From UKL13-2 sp038321965 (GTDB taxonomy: Bacteria > Pseudomonadota > Gammaproteobacteria > Burkholderiales > Usitatibacteraceae), in the NCBI GenBank assembly GCA_038321965.1, contig JBBQFL010000002.1, forward strand, positions 172,608 to 236,607: DNA of 64,000 nucleotides, in the 5' to 3' direction. The position numbers were made by a program, and so were the translations under genes. The notes beneath the pieces were generated by a model. The model was not told the DNA's origin and searched no databases. It was given only the letters and a program-made list of their open reading frames with translations. Shown piece after piece: positions 42,764-51,731 of the stretch. Numbering within the stretch: position 1 is the first letter of the stretch; every line of letters starts with the position of its first letter.

Positions 42764-44164
42764 ATGAACCATCGCTTTTCAAGCATTTGCCGCGTCGTTG
42801 CCTCAGCCCTGCTTGTCGCCGCCGTGACAGGGGCAGTTGCACAGGCGCCGTTGGCGCCGGGTGCTGCATCTAATCCGCTCTTTACGCCGCCAGCGCCAAA
42901 GATAGATACATCTCTCACCTCGCCTCCAAAGGCGGGCGGCATCATCGAGCTGGACCGCATCGTCGCAGTAGTGAATAACGAAGTCATCACGTTAAATGAT
43001 CTGAACGACCGCATGGCGACTGTGGCCTCGCAACTGAAGAAACAAGGTACCCAGTTGCCGCCGATCGATTTGCTCAGAAAACAGTTGCTGGACCGTATGG
43101 TCTTAGACCTGGTCGAGGTTCAGGAAGCCAAGGAAAGTGGCATCAAAGTCGACGACGGAACACTCGACAAGACGCTGCAGCGCATCGCTGATGAAAACAG
43201 CCTGTCGATGACCGAATTCCGCCGTCTAACCGAGGCAGATGGAATTCGCTGGAACAAGTTCCGGGAAGAAATTCGTAGCGAAGTCATGAAGACGCGTTTG
43301 CGCGAACGCGAGGTCGGCGGGAACATCAACGTGACCGACGCCGAAATCGATACGCAATTGCTACTCGAATCGCGCGAAGCGAATACCGATCAGGAATTCC
43401 GTCTGGCGCACATCCTGGTGCTGGTGCCCGAGCAGGCGACGTCGGCGCAAATCGAGGTGCGTCGCAAACGGGCGTTGCTGGCGCTCTCCGAACTGCGTAA
43501 GGGCTCGGAATTTGCCCAAATCTCCGCGCAATATTCGGATGCGCCGGATGCGTTGCAGGGCGGCAACCTCGGCTGGCGTCCTTCCGGCCGTTTGCCAGCG
43601 ATTTTTCTGGAAGCGCTTTCCCCCTTGAAGCCGGGCGAGATCACGGACATCCTGCGCAGTGCCAACGGCTTTCATATCGTCAAACTGCTCGACAAACGTG
43701 GCCGCAATGAACAGCCAACCATTCAGCAAATACGCGCCCGCCATATCCTCATCAAACCAAAAGAGGGTGTGACGGACGACGATGCGCGCGAACGTCTTTC
43801 GAGGTTGCGTGAGCGCATCATAGGCGGCGCCGATTTTGCGGAATTAGCCAAGGTACATTCGGACGATCCCTCGTCCACCAAAGGCGGCGAACTGGGCTGG
43901 CTTTCACCCGGCGACACGGTGCCGGAGTTCGAGCGTGTGATGAACCAGTTGCGTGACAACGAAATTTCTGCACCCACACAAACCCAGTTCGGCTGGCACT
44001 TGTTGCAAGTCGAAGAGCGTCGGACCGAGGGCGTTACTGAAGAGCGTCGTCGCGCCACGGCACGCAACACGATACGTCTGAGAAAAACGGATGAAGCCGT
44101 CGAAGACTGGCTCAGACAGGCTAAGGATCGTGCATTTGTTGAGTTGAAGCTGGAAGAGAAGTAA
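42764..44164 (+). CDS. surA: Periplasmic chaperone and peptidyl-prolyl isomerase SurA
   Basis: A 466-residue protein. A signal peptide of about 27 residues ends at AVAQA. The N-terminal chaperone domain starts with IIELDRIVAVVNNEVITLNDL near residue 64. Two parvulin domains follow, marked by FRLAHILVLVPEQ and IRARHILIKPKEG, each with the LGW motif (GGNLGWRPSG, GGELGWLSPG). It escorts outer-membrane proteins, including LptD encoded 20 bp upstream. The gene order lptD-surA-pdxA-ksgA is conserved. Confidence 0.96.
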   Translation: MNHRFSSICRVVASALLVAAVTGAVAQAPLAPGAASNPLFTPPAPKIDTSLTSPPKAGGIIELDRIVAVVNNEVITLNDLNDRMATVASQLKKQGTQLPPIDLLRKQLLDRMVLDLVEVQEAKESGIKVDDGTLDKTLQRIADENSLSMTEFRRLTEADGIRWNKFREEIRSEVMKTRLREREVGGNINVTDAEIDTQLLLESREANTDQEFRLAHILVLVPEQATSAQIEVRRKRALLALSELRKGSEFAQISAQYSDAPDALQGGNLGWRPSGRLPAIFLEALSPLKPGEITDILRSANGFHIVKLLDKRGRNEQPTIQQIRARHILIKPKEGVTDDDARERLSRLRERIIGGADFAELAKVHSDDPSSTKGGELGWLSPGDTVPEFERVMNQLRDNEISAPTQTQFGWHLLQVEERRTEGVTEERRRATARNTIRLRKTDEAVEDWLRQAKDRAFVELKLEEK

Positions 44165-44465
44165 GGTCTAGCCAGCAGGGTTTCCCCTCGCGGAATATCG
44201 CTAACTGGTGCCCTCTTCGCATTCTTGTTCCCTCTCCCTTGGGAGAGGGTTAGGGGTGAGCGAGGGAATTCGCGGAGCATGCTCCGTGCCTCACGAACGG
44301 TATTACGATGTAACGGAATACGCGCACTGCAAGTGAGGGGCAGACATCAACAAATGCGCCACTTCAAGCAACGACCCCCTCATCCCTGCCCTTCTGCTTC
44401 GCTTCAAGTGTTCCCTTGTCCCCAGTGAGAAGGAATAAATCCGAGACTGCCGGATCAATCACCAC
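44165..44465. other. Intergenic region surA-pdxA with palindromic repeats
   Basis: No gene. It contains CCCTCTCCC-TT-GGGAGAGGG (44230-44249) followed by GTTAGGGGTGAG, a REP-like unit, and the perfect palindrome CGGAGCATGCTCCG (44273-44286). A degraded C-rich half follows near 44370-44430. The unit resembles the one between ftsA and ftsZ. Confidence 0.6.
44230..44249. repeat. REP-like palindrome
   Basis: Nine-base arms CCCTCTCCC and GGGAGAGGG around TT, followed by TTAGGGGTGAG. The same arms recur at 47647-47669. It lies 66 bases after the surA stop. Confidence 0.6.
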
Positions 44466-45449
44466 ATGACCGCATCCAGGCCCACCACCATCGCGATCAC
44501 TTCCGGCGAACCCGCTGGCATCGGCCCTGACCTTTGCGTGTTGATTGCGGCTGATCTGGCCGCTGACAGAGATATTGGGTACGTACTTCTTGCGGACGCC
44601 GAATTGCTGGCGACTCGCGCCGACGCGCTTGGCATCAAATGGCCCATCGTCGCTGACAACCTGCATGTCGAACACTTACCGCTTGCAGCCAATGTCAGCG
44701 CGGGCGTTCTCAACCCCGCAAACTCCGCATACGTCCTCAGCCTGATTGATCGCGCCATCGACGGTTGTGTGTCGGGCGAGTACGCGGCAATGGTCACCGC
44801 CCCCGTGCACAAAGGCATCATCAATGACGCCGGCATCAGCTTCAGCGGACATACCGAGTACCTGGCCGACAGGACAAACACGCCGCAGGTAGTGATGATG
44901 CTGGTCGGGCGCCAAGCGCCAGTGCTGCCAGTGTTACGTGTTGCACTCGCGACGACCCATCTTGCGCTCAAGGATGTGCCCGCTGCGATCACACAACAAT
45001 CGCTGTCGCGCACCTTGCGAATTCTTCATGCCGACCTCAAGAGTAAGTTCGGGATTGCGCAGCCCCGCATCGTCGTGGCGGGCCTCAATCCACACGCGGG
45101 CGAAAGTGGCTATCTGGGCCGGGAGGAGATTGATGTCATCATTCCCGTACTGGAAACACTTCGCGCGGAAGGGATGCATCTCGAGGGCCCACTACCGGCC
45201 GATACTTTATTTACGCCGCGGCATCTGAATGACGCCGACGCTGTCCTCGCGATGTATCACGACCAGGGACTACCGGTACTCAAATTCGCGACGTTCGGCG
45301 AAGGCGTGAATGTGACGCTGGGCTTGCCGATCATTCGCACTTCGGTCGATCACGGTACCGCACTCGATCTTGCTGGCAGCGGCAAAATTGAAACCGGCAG
45401 CATGATGGCCGCCATCGAGCTTGCTGTGCAGTTGTCGCGGCGCCGGTAG
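44466..45449 (+). CDS. pdxA: 4-hydroxythreonine-4-phosphate dehydrogenase
   Basis: A 327-residue enzyme of vitamin B6 synthesis. The start ITSGEPAGIGPDL is the family signature, with VTAPVHKGIINDAG and SGHTEYLAD following. The metal-binding His residues lie in VAGLNPHAGESG and AMYHDQGLPVLK. It oxidises 4-phosphohydroxy-threonine with NAD. The start ATG 44466 has no strong ribosome site. It ends 7 bp before ksgA. Confidence 0.96.
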   Translation: MTASRPTTIAITSGEPAGIGPDLCVLIAADLAADRDIGYVLLADAELLATRADALGIKWPIVADNLHVEHLPLAANVSAGVLNPANSAYVLSLIDRAIDGCVSGEYAAMVTAPVHKGIINDAGISFSGHTEYLADRTNTPQVVMMLVGRQAPVLPVLRVALATTHLALKDVPAAITQQSLSRTLRILHADLKSKFGIAQPRIVVAGLNPHAGESGYLGREEIDVIIPVLETLRAEGMHLEGPLPADTLFTPRHLNDADAVLAMYHDQGLPVLKFATFGEGVNVTLGLPIIRTSVDHGTALDLAGSGKIETGSMMAAIELAVQLSRRR

Positions 45450-45456
45450 CAACGCC

Positions 45457-46224
45457 ATGCTGCCACGCGCGAAGAAACGGTTTGGCCAGCATTTCCTGAC
45501 TGATCGACATTACATCGCCCGAATCATCAGCGCGATCGCGCCGCAACCGGACGATCTGCTGGTTGAAATCGGCCCCGGCCCGGGCGCGATTACCGAGCCG
45601 TTGATGGATCGCCTCAATCATCTGCACGCGGTGGAAGTGGATCGCGATCTCGCCAGCGCTTTGCGGGTGCAATTTGCTGAGGATAAATTGACGCTGCACG
45701 AGGCCGACGTGCTCTCGTTCGATTTTTCGATTCTCGGGCCACGCTTCCGCGCCGTGGGCAACCTGCCCTACAACATCTCCACGCCGTTCCTGTTTCATCT
45801 GGGCACGTTCGCTGACCAGCTCATCGATGGCACCTTCATGCTACAAAAAGAGGTGGTGGACCGCATGGTCGCGGCACCAGATTCTGCGGCCTACGGCAGG
45901 CTCTCGGTCATGCTGCAATATCGATTCGAAATGAAGCGCATGTTCGACGTGCCACCCGGCGCGTTCACGCCGCCTCCGAAAGTGGATTCGGCCATCGTGC
46001 GGTTGGTGCCTTTGCCGGCAACGCGGCTGCGCGCGGTAAACGAGGAGCGCTTTGCGCATTTTGTCAGTGCAGGGTTTGGTCAGCGCCGGAAAACGCTGGG
46101 CAATACACTCAAACCTTTTCTTTCTGCCGATGTGATTGCGTCTTTGGATATTGACCCGAAGCGCCGTGCAGAAACGTTGTCGGTGGCGGAGTTTGTAACA
46201 CTGGCGGATTACCAAGCCACATAG
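45457..46224 (+). CDS. rsmA: 16S rRNA dimethyladenosine transferase KsgA/RsmA
   Basis: A 255-residue SAM-dependent methyltransferase. KKRFGQHFL is the conserved start, followed by the SAM motif VEIGPGPGAITEPLM and the catalytic GNLPYNISTPFLF. It dimethylates two adjacent adenines in helix 45 of 16S rRNA during 30S maturation. ATG 45457 is chosen over the longer frame to 45421 because of the conserved start and the 7-bp spacing from pdxA. It converges on ftsZ. Confidence 0.96.
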   Translation: MLPRAKKRFGQHFLTDRHYIARIISAIAPQPDDLLVEIGPGPGAITEPLMDRLNHLHAVEVDRDLASALRVQFAEDKLTLHEADVLSFDFSILGPRFRAVGNLPYNISTPFLFHLGTFADQLIDGTFMLQKEVVDRMVAAPDSAAYGRLSVMLQYRFEMKRMFDVPPGAFTPPPKVDSAIVRLVPLPATRLRAVNEERFAHFVSAGFGQRRKTLGNTLKPFLSADVIASLDIDPKRRAETLSVAEFVTLADYQAT

Positions 46225-46295
46225 TGCCAGAGTCGCAGGTTGGCGCGGCGGTTGATCGACACGCGCGACAAGCACGCAGAAAACAGAGGGCAACG

Positions 46296-46331
46296 ATCCA
46301 TCCGGGCGGCAGAGGGGTCGCCCGGATGGAT
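46296..46331. terminator. Hairpin between convergent rsmA and ftsZ
   Basis: Perfect 13-base arms ATCCATCCGGGCG and CGCCCGGATGGAT enclose a 10-base loop. There is no U-run on either side, so termination efficiency is uncertain; it may act as an mRNA 3' end stabiliser for both genes. It lies 15 bases after the ftsZ stop on the minus strand. Confidence 0.6.
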
Positions 46332-46346
46332 GTTGCAGCGGAAGTT

Positions 46347-47543
46347 CTAGTCCGCTTGTTTCCTGAGAAACGCCGGGATGTCGTACATCTCGACACCCGA
46401 TTGCTGCATGGCACTTACGGTCGCATCACGGCGACGACGGGTAACGGCTGGCGTATCCAGATCGTGATAGTTGATTGCACCAGCCGCAGTTGGCATTGGC
46501 GCGCCGATCGCGTCATCGGTGCCGGTTCTGGCGTACACCGGTGCCATTGGCTGCGCCGAATACACCATCTGCGGTTGACGCTTGGATACTGAACCACCGA
46601 GGCCGGTTGCCACGATCGTCACGCGCAACTGATCGCCGATTGCTTCGTCAAGCACGCTGCCGAAGATCACCGTAGCGTCTTCCGCGGTGAAGCTGCGGAT
46701 GGTGTTCATCACTTCGTGCACTTCTTTCAACTTCAGCGATTTGCTGGCCGTGATGTTGACGAGTACACCGCGTGCGCCGGTCAGGTTCACGTCCTCCAGC
46801 AATGGCGAAGCTGCTGCGCGCTCGGCGGCAACTTGCGCCCGGTCAGTGCCCGACGCCATGGCTGAGCCCATCATCGCCACACCGTTCTCGCTCATCACGG
46901 TGCGCACGTCAGCAAAGTCGACGTTCACCAAACCCGGACAATTGATCACTTCAGCGATACCGGCGACTGCACCATTCAGCACATCGTTGGATGCCCTGAA
47001 TGCGTCTTCGTAGGTCACGTCGTCGCCCAGCACTTCCATTAAACGGTCGTTGGGAATAATGATGAGCGAATCGACGTGCTGCTTCAATAACTCGATGCCG
47101 GCCTCGGCGATCTTCTTGCGTTTACCTTCAAACGCGAAAGGCTTGGTGACCACCGCAACGGTAAGCACACCCATTTCACGCGCGATTTCCGCGATGATCG
47201 GTGCCGCGCCCGTGCCCGTGCCGCCACCCATGCCGGCGGTGATGAAAAGCATGTCGGCACCCTGAATAAGCTCAGCGATGCGTTCACGATCTTCAATTGC
47301 CGCCTGGCGGCCAACGTCCGGATTGGCACCTGCACCCAATCCCTTGGTGACCGTGCCACCCAACTGCATGGTGACTTTCGCCTGATTACGCTTCAAAGCC
47401 TGTGCATCGGTGTTGGCGCAGATGAATTCCACCCCCGCCACGCCGTTGCCGATCATGTGGTCGACTGCATTGCCGCCGCAGCCACCCACACCGATCACCT
47501 TGATGATCGCTTCCGGTTGCTCTGTATCGATAACTTCAATCAT
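46347..47543 (-). CDS. ftsZ: Cell division protein FtsZ
   Basis: A 398-residue tubulin-like GTPase. GVGGCGGNAVDHMI and the tubulin signature GMGGGTGTGAAP form the nucleotide site. The C-terminal linker is short, and the conserved tail DIPAFLRKQAD binds FtsA and other partners. FtsZ builds the ring that directs septal wall synthesis. ATG 47543 follows an AGGAGAG site; the frame to 47582 is not needed. It is last in the dcw cluster, separated from ftsA by 169 bp with palindromic repeats. Confidence 0.99.
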   Translation of the reverse strand: MIEVIDTEQPEAIIKVIGVGGCGGNAVDHMIGNGVAGVEFICANTDAQALKRNQAKVTMQLGGTVTKGLGAGANPDVGRQAAIEDRERIAELIQGADMLFITAGMGGGTGTGAAPIIAEIAREMGVLTVAVVTKPFAFEGKRKKIAEAGIELLKQHVDSLIIIPNDRLMEVLGDDVTYEDAFRASNDVLNGAVAGIAEVINCPGLVNVDFADVRTVMSENGVAMMGSAMASGTDRAQVAAERAAASPLLEDVNLTGARGVLVNITASKSLKLKEVHEVMNTIRSFTAEDATVIFGSVLDEAIGDQLRVTIVATGLGGSVSKRQPQMVYSAQPMAPVYARTGTDDAIGAPMPTAAGAINYHDLDTPAVTRRRRDATVSAMQQSGVEMYDIPAFLRKQAD

Positions 47544-47712
47544 GTTTACTCTCCTCTGCTGTGAAACAACTTGAAAAAACACCTGAAAGTCTTTGCCCCC
47601 TCTCCCTCGGTCCCTCCCCCACGAGGGGGAGGGAGGAAATTCAAGTCCCTCTCCCCTTGTGGGAGAGGGGTTGGGGAGAGGGGGATCTCTAACTAATCAT
47701 CAACTCAATTTC
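47544..47712. other. ftsA-ftsZ spacer with REP-like repeats
   Basis: Two palindromes lie side by side: TCCCTCCCCC-ACGA-GGGGGAGGGA (47611-47634) and CCCTCTCCC-CTTGT-GGGAGAGGG (47647-47669), the second followed by GTTGGGGAGAGGGGG. Read from ftsA toward ftsZ they could fold in the mRNA and affect read-through or stability. No promoter was recognised. Confidence 0.6.
47611..47669. repeat. Pair of REP-like palindromes between ftsA and ftsZ
   Basis: Arms of 10 and 9 perfect bases respectively. The second unit has the same arms as the repeat at 44230-44249, which indicates a dispersed family rather than local chance. Confidence 0.65.
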
Positions 47713-48957
47713 CTAAAAATTTCCCTTAAACCAGCTCGCCATCTTTTCGAATACGCCTTTGAAATTCGCGCTGTGGAGCCTGACATGCTCGTCGCGCTTT
47801 ATCTGTTCCAACCCTGAAACCAGCAAGCCCACGCCAGTCGAAAAACGCGGGTTTCGCACCACTTCCGCGAGCCCGCCGGAATAGCTCGGCACCCCCAGAC
47901 GCACCGGCATGTGGAATACCTCTTCGCCAAGCTGCACCATCCCCTGCATAGACGCACTTCCCCCGGTCAGCACAATGCCGCTGGACAACAACTCCTCGAA
48001 ACCGCTCGCGCGTAATTCGCGCTGGATCAGCGAATAGAGCTCCTCGACGCGCGGCTCGATCACCTCGGCAAGAGTTTGGCGCGACATCTGCCGCGGCTCA
48101 CGATCGCCCACGCCAGGTACTTCGATCACGTCGTTGACGCTGGCGAGCTGGCGCAGCGCGCAGCCGTGCGCCATCTTGATATCCTCGGCATCCTTGGTCG
48201 GTGTGCGCAACGCCATTGCGATATCGTTGGTGATCTGGTCGCCGGCAATCGGGATGACGGCGGTATGACGAATCGCACCGCCGGTAAAGACGGCGATGTC
48301 GGTCGTGCCGCCGCCGATATCAACCAGGCACACGCCCAGATCTTTCTCGTCTTGGGACAGCACAGCGATGGCCGAAGCCAATGGCTGCAACACCAGATCG
48401 CGCACTTCCAGTCCGCAACGCCGGACGCACTTCATGATGTTTTGCGCTGCCGACACGGCACCGGTGACGATATGCACTTTCACCTCCAACCGCACGCCGC
48501 TCATGCCCACCGGTTCACGCACATCCTCCTGGCCATCGATGATGAATTCCTGCGTGAGGATGTGCAGTATTTGTTGATCCATCGGGATGTTTACCGCGCG
48601 CGCGGTTTCGATGACGCGGTCGACATCGAATTGCGAGACTTCCTTGTCCTTGATCGCGACCATGCCGTGAGAATTAAAGCTTTTGATGTGAGAACCCGCG
48701 ATGCCGGTGAGTACGTCACGAATCTTCACGTCGGCCATCAGCTCAGCCTCTTCAAGGGCGCGTTGAATACCGGTGACGGTCGCTTCGATATTGACGACCA
48801 CGCCCTTTTTCAATCCCTTGGACGGATGCTGTCCTAGGCCGAGAATTTCCAGCGCACCGTCGGGCGTGACTTCGGCGACGATGGCGACGATCTTGGACGT
48901 GCCGATGTCGAGCGCGACCAGCAGGTTCTTTGTCTCGCGGGGTCTATTGATGCTCAT
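47713..48957 (-). CDS. ftsA: Cell division protein FtsA
   Basis: A 414-residue actin-like ATPase. Phosphate loops LVALDIGTSKIVAIV and VCLVDIGGGTTDIAVF and the adenosine motif GIVLTGGSASMQGM are visible. The C-terminus ends in FEKMASWFKGNF, an amphipathic helix for membrane binding. FtsA tethers FtsZ to the membrane and recruits later division proteins. It lies 12 bp after ftsQ. Confidence 0.98.
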   Translation of the reverse strand: MSINRPRETKNLLVALDIGTSKIVAIVAEVTPDGALEILGLGQHPSKGLKKGVVVNIEATVTGIQRALEEAELMADVKIRDVLTGIAGSHIKSFNSHGMVAIKDKEVSQFDVDRVIETARAVNIPMDQQILHILTQEFIIDGQEDVREPVGMSGVRLEVKVHIVTGAVSAAQNIMKCVRRCGLEVRDLVLQPLASAIAVLSQDEKDLGVCLVDIGGGTTDIAVFTGGAIRHTAVIPIAGDQITNDIAMALRTPTKDAEDIKMAHGCALRQLASVNDVIEVPGVGDREPRQMSRQTLAEVIEPRVEELYSLIQRELRASGFEELLSSGIVLTGGSASMQGMVQLGEEVFHMPVRLGVPSYSGGLAEVVRNPRFSTGVGLLVSGLEQIKRDEHVRLHSANFKGVFEKMASWFKGNF

Positions 48958-48969
48958 GCGCGCGCCTCT

Positions 48970-49800
48970 TCATAATTTAGCCGTCGGCTTCTTGATTGTT
49001 TTGCGTGCGGCCGTGGGCGCGAATCGGGCAAGATCGGCATCCGATAATTTCAGCGCCATGCCGGACTGGTAGCGCATGTCGATGCGTGCGTTTGCCGCCT
49101 GTAGCGCAGGTACGACGGCATAGGCCGCCACGTAACGATTGAGTCTTTCAACTGCCTCGGCGCGGCCCAACTCAAGCGTCGCGCCGTTTTCCAGCCGCAG
49201 TTGCCAAGCTCGACGTGCCGAAAGTGCGACGGCGGCCGGTGCTTGACTAATTTGTGCAAGCCTTGATCTAAACGTATCGAATTGCGCCAGCACCTCTTTG
49301 GCCGTGCCGTCGGGTCCGCTCAACACGGGTAGCGGTCCATCGAACTCCGCTTCAAACACTTCGCCAAACTTGTTCACCAGCATGCTGCGTTCACTGTCGC
49401 CGTGTTGCCATTTTGCAAACGGCTGATGCTCTTCTATGTTGACCTCTAGTGTCGATGGAAAGCGACGGCGAACGTCGGCATTGCGCACCCAATGCACCTG
49501 CTTGATTGCCGCTTTGACCTCGTTCAGATCGGTCTGCAACATGCTGCCGCGAATGCCGCCTGCAATACTCTCCAACTCCGCCGGATCGACGTGCTGCATT
49601 TCACCAACAAAGGTGACTTGCAAGATGGGAAACATGGGCGATGCCGCGGATTTCGATAGCGCACCCATTGCCAGCCACACCAGCGCCGCCGCCACCAGCA
49701 TCGCCAGCAACGACGCGGCAATCACCACCACGCGATTGCGTGCGAATTGTGCTGCGGGTTCAGGCGCGTGACGTGGCGTAGTTTTGGGTTCGCGTGGCAT
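48970..49800 (-). CDS. ftsQ: Cell division protein FtsQ
   Basis: A 276-residue bitopic membrane protein. A cytoplasmic tail of about 25 residues is followed by a membrane helix (about 27-50). A POTRA domain follows, beginning with LQVTFVGEMQHVDPAELESI, then the beta domain with DVRRRFPSTLEVNIEEHQPFAKW. It links cytoplasmic and periplasmic parts of the divisome with FtsL and FtsB. It is 4 bp after ddl. Confidence 0.95.
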   Translation of the reverse strand: MPREPKTTPRHAPEPAAQFARNRVVVIAASLLAMLVAAALVWLAMGALSKSAASPMFPILQVTFVGEMQHVDPAELESIAGGIRGSMLQTDLNEVKAAIKQVHWVRNADVRRRFPSTLEVNIEEHQPFAKWQHGDSERSMLVNKFGEVFEAEFDGPLPVLSGPDGTAKEVLAQFDTFRSRLAQISQAPAAVALSARRAWQLRLENGATLELGRAEAVERLNRYVAAYAVVPALQAANARIDMRYQSGMALKLSDADLARFAPTAARKTIKKPTAKL

Positions 49801-49804
49801 TTGT

Positions 49805-50731
49805 CTAGCTTTTTAACGATGCCGCTTGCAAGATGCGCACGCAGAGATCCGGATAGCTCATGCCGACGGCACGCGCAGCAATTGGCACCAGCGAGTGGCC
49901 GGTCATACCCGGCGAGGTATTCATTTCCAGAAAACCGTATCGACCATCCGGCGCGAGCATCATGTCGGCGCGGCCCCAGCCTTCGCAGCCGAGCACGCGA
50001 AACGCCTTCAGCGTCATGGCGCGAATCTGCTCTTCAATGTCAGCGCGAATCCCCGACGGACAATGATATTTGACGTCGTCGGTGAAATACTTGTTCTGAT
50101 AGTCGTAGCCACCTTCAGGCGCCTCGATGCGGACTAGCGGCAAGGCATCATTGTCGACGACTGAAGCCGTGAGTTCCTGTCCAGCAATAAACTCTTCGGC
50201 GATGACCAGTGGGTCGAGTTTGTGTGCAAGTTGGAAGGCAGCGACCAGTTCGTTGGCCGTATTTACTTTGGTGACGCCGATGCTTGAGCCTTCACGTGCC
50301 GGCTTCACGATCAGCGGCAAATTCAACTCCTCTACGACCGCACGCCAGTCGCTGTCTGCGGTGAGCATGCGGTATTTTGGTGTCGGGATCCCCGCCGCCT
50401 GCCAGACCAGCTTGGTGCGCCATTTGTCCATCGCCAGCGCCGAGCCCATCACGCCAGAGCCGGTGTACGGAATCTTCAACGTCTCCAGCACACCCTGCAC
50501 CGTGCCGTCCTCGCCGAAGCGGCCGTGCAATGCAATGAACACGCGGTCGAATTTTTCGCGAGGCAGATCGAATAGTGAATTGACCACCGGGTCGAAGGCG
50601 TGCGCATCCACACCTTTCTCACGCAAGGCAGCTAGAACGCCGTTGCCCGAGAGCAGCGAGATCTCGCGCTCAGCGCTGGGGCCGCCCATGAGGACGGCGA
50701 CACGGCCCAGTTTGTTGACATCAGTGCTCAA
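49805..50731 (-). CDS. ddl: D-alanine--D-alanine ligase
   Basis: A 308-residue ATP-grasp ligase. The opening GRVAVLMGGPSAEREISLLSG, the VKPAREGSSIGVTKV loop, EGGYDYQNKYF and LEMNTSPGMTGHSLVP are all in place. The tyrosine in YDYQNKYF is typical of D-Ala rather than D-lactate ligases. I set the start at TTG 50731 because it gives the usual 306-308 residues; the frame is open to TTG 50827, overlapping murB by 17 bases, but that would add 32 non-conserved residues. Confidence 0.95.
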   Translation of the reverse strand: MSTDVNKLGRVAVLMGGPSAEREISLLSGNGVLAALREKGVDAHAFDPVVNSLFDLPREKFDRVFIALHGRFGEDGTVQGVLETLKIPYTGSGVMGSALAMDKWRTKLVWQAAGIPTPKYRMLTADSDWRAVVEELNLPLIVKPAREGSSIGVTKVNTANELVAAFQLAHKLDPLVIAEEFIAGQELTASVVDNDALPLVRIEAPEGGYDYQNKYFTDDVKYHCPSGIRADIEEQIRAMTLKAFRVLGCEGWGRADMMLAPDGRYGFLEMNTSPGMTGHSLVPIAARAVGMSYPDLCVRILQAASLKS

Positions 50732-50810
50732 AACGAAACCCCAATACTGGCGAGGTTCTCCGGCCAAAAATGTCTGTAAATGCGCGCCATTGCTAGCTCT
50801 ACGGGAAAAT

Positions 50811-51731
50811 TCATATGGCGCTCCCAACGATCTTCACTTCGCGCACCAGCTCCACACCGGTCTTTTCTTTCACTGTGGCCTGCATGTGCCCGATCATGTT
50901 TTCAATATCCGCCGCACTCGCAGCACCGGTATTGATAATGAAATTGGCGTGCTTGATCGACACCTGCGCGCCGCCGATGGTGAAGCCCTTGAGTCCACAG
51001 GCTTCGATCAATCTTGCAGCGTGGTCGCCGGGCGGATTGCGGAACGTGGAACCCGCATTGGGCTTGTCCAGCGGTTGGGATGCCATGCGTTTGGCCAGCA
51101 ATTCCTTGATTCGGGCTTTGGCCACCGCAGCGTCGCCAGCAGGAAACCGGAAGCGCGCTGCCACGAACCATTCTTCATTCTCGGACTTTGGGGCGACATG
51201 TCGATAGCCGATGTCGTAATCCGCCGCGATGCGTGTATGCAACACACCATCGCGATCAATCGTCGTGCAATCGACAATCTGCTCCCAGGTTTCGGTGCCA
51301 TAGCATCCGGCGTTCATCGCCAGCGCACCGCCGACTGTGCCGGGCACACCCGCCAACCACTCGGCAGCGGCGAGCGAATGTCTGGCGGCAAATTTTGCGA
51401 CGTGCGGAGATGCGACCCCTGCGCCGGCGCAGACCACGGTTGCGTCTGCCGCGTCTAACGTCAGCCCATGCAGCATCGGCGTGGTCAACACCACCGTACC
51501 TTCGAAGCCAGCGTCGCGTACCAGCAGATTGCTGCCCAGCCCCACGAACAGAATCGGTTCAAACTTGGGCAATGTCGGCAGAAATGTCTGCAGATCAGCA
51601 AGATCAGCGGGTTTGAAAAACTGCCGCGCGCATCCACCTGCGCGCCATGAAACGTGGCGGGAAATCGGCTCATTTTTGTTGAGCTCTCCACGAATTACCG
51701 GCGCGAGTTTCTGCATTTCACTCATGTTCAT
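50811..51731 (-). CDS. murB: UDP-N-acetylenolpyruvoylglucosamine reductase MurB
   Basis: A 306-residue flavoenzyme of the type without the E. coli insert. HVSWRAGGCARQFF, the FAD-binding GLGSNLLVRDAG, GVPGTVGGALAMNAGCYG, the catalytic-Ser segment PNAGSTFRNPPGDHAARLIE and the terminal HANFIIN block are present. It reduces the enolpyruvyl group to lactyl, giving UDP-MurNAc. Its ATG overlaps the murC stop by 4 bases. Confidence 0.97.
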   Translation of the reverse strand: MNMSEMQKLAPVIRGELNKNEPISRHVSWRAGGCARQFFKPADLADLQTFLPTLPKFEPILFVGLGSNLLVRDAGFEGTVVLTTPMLHGLTLDAADATVVCAGAGVASPHVAKFAARHSLAAAEWLAGVPGTVGGALAMNAGCYGTETWEQIVDCTTIDRDGVLHTRIAADYDIGYRHVAPKSENEEWFVAARFRFPAGDAAVAKARIKELLAKRMASQPLDKPNAGSTFRNPPGDHAARLIEACGLKGFTIGGAQVSIKHANFIINTGAASAADIENMIGHMQATVKEKTGVELVREVKIVGSAI

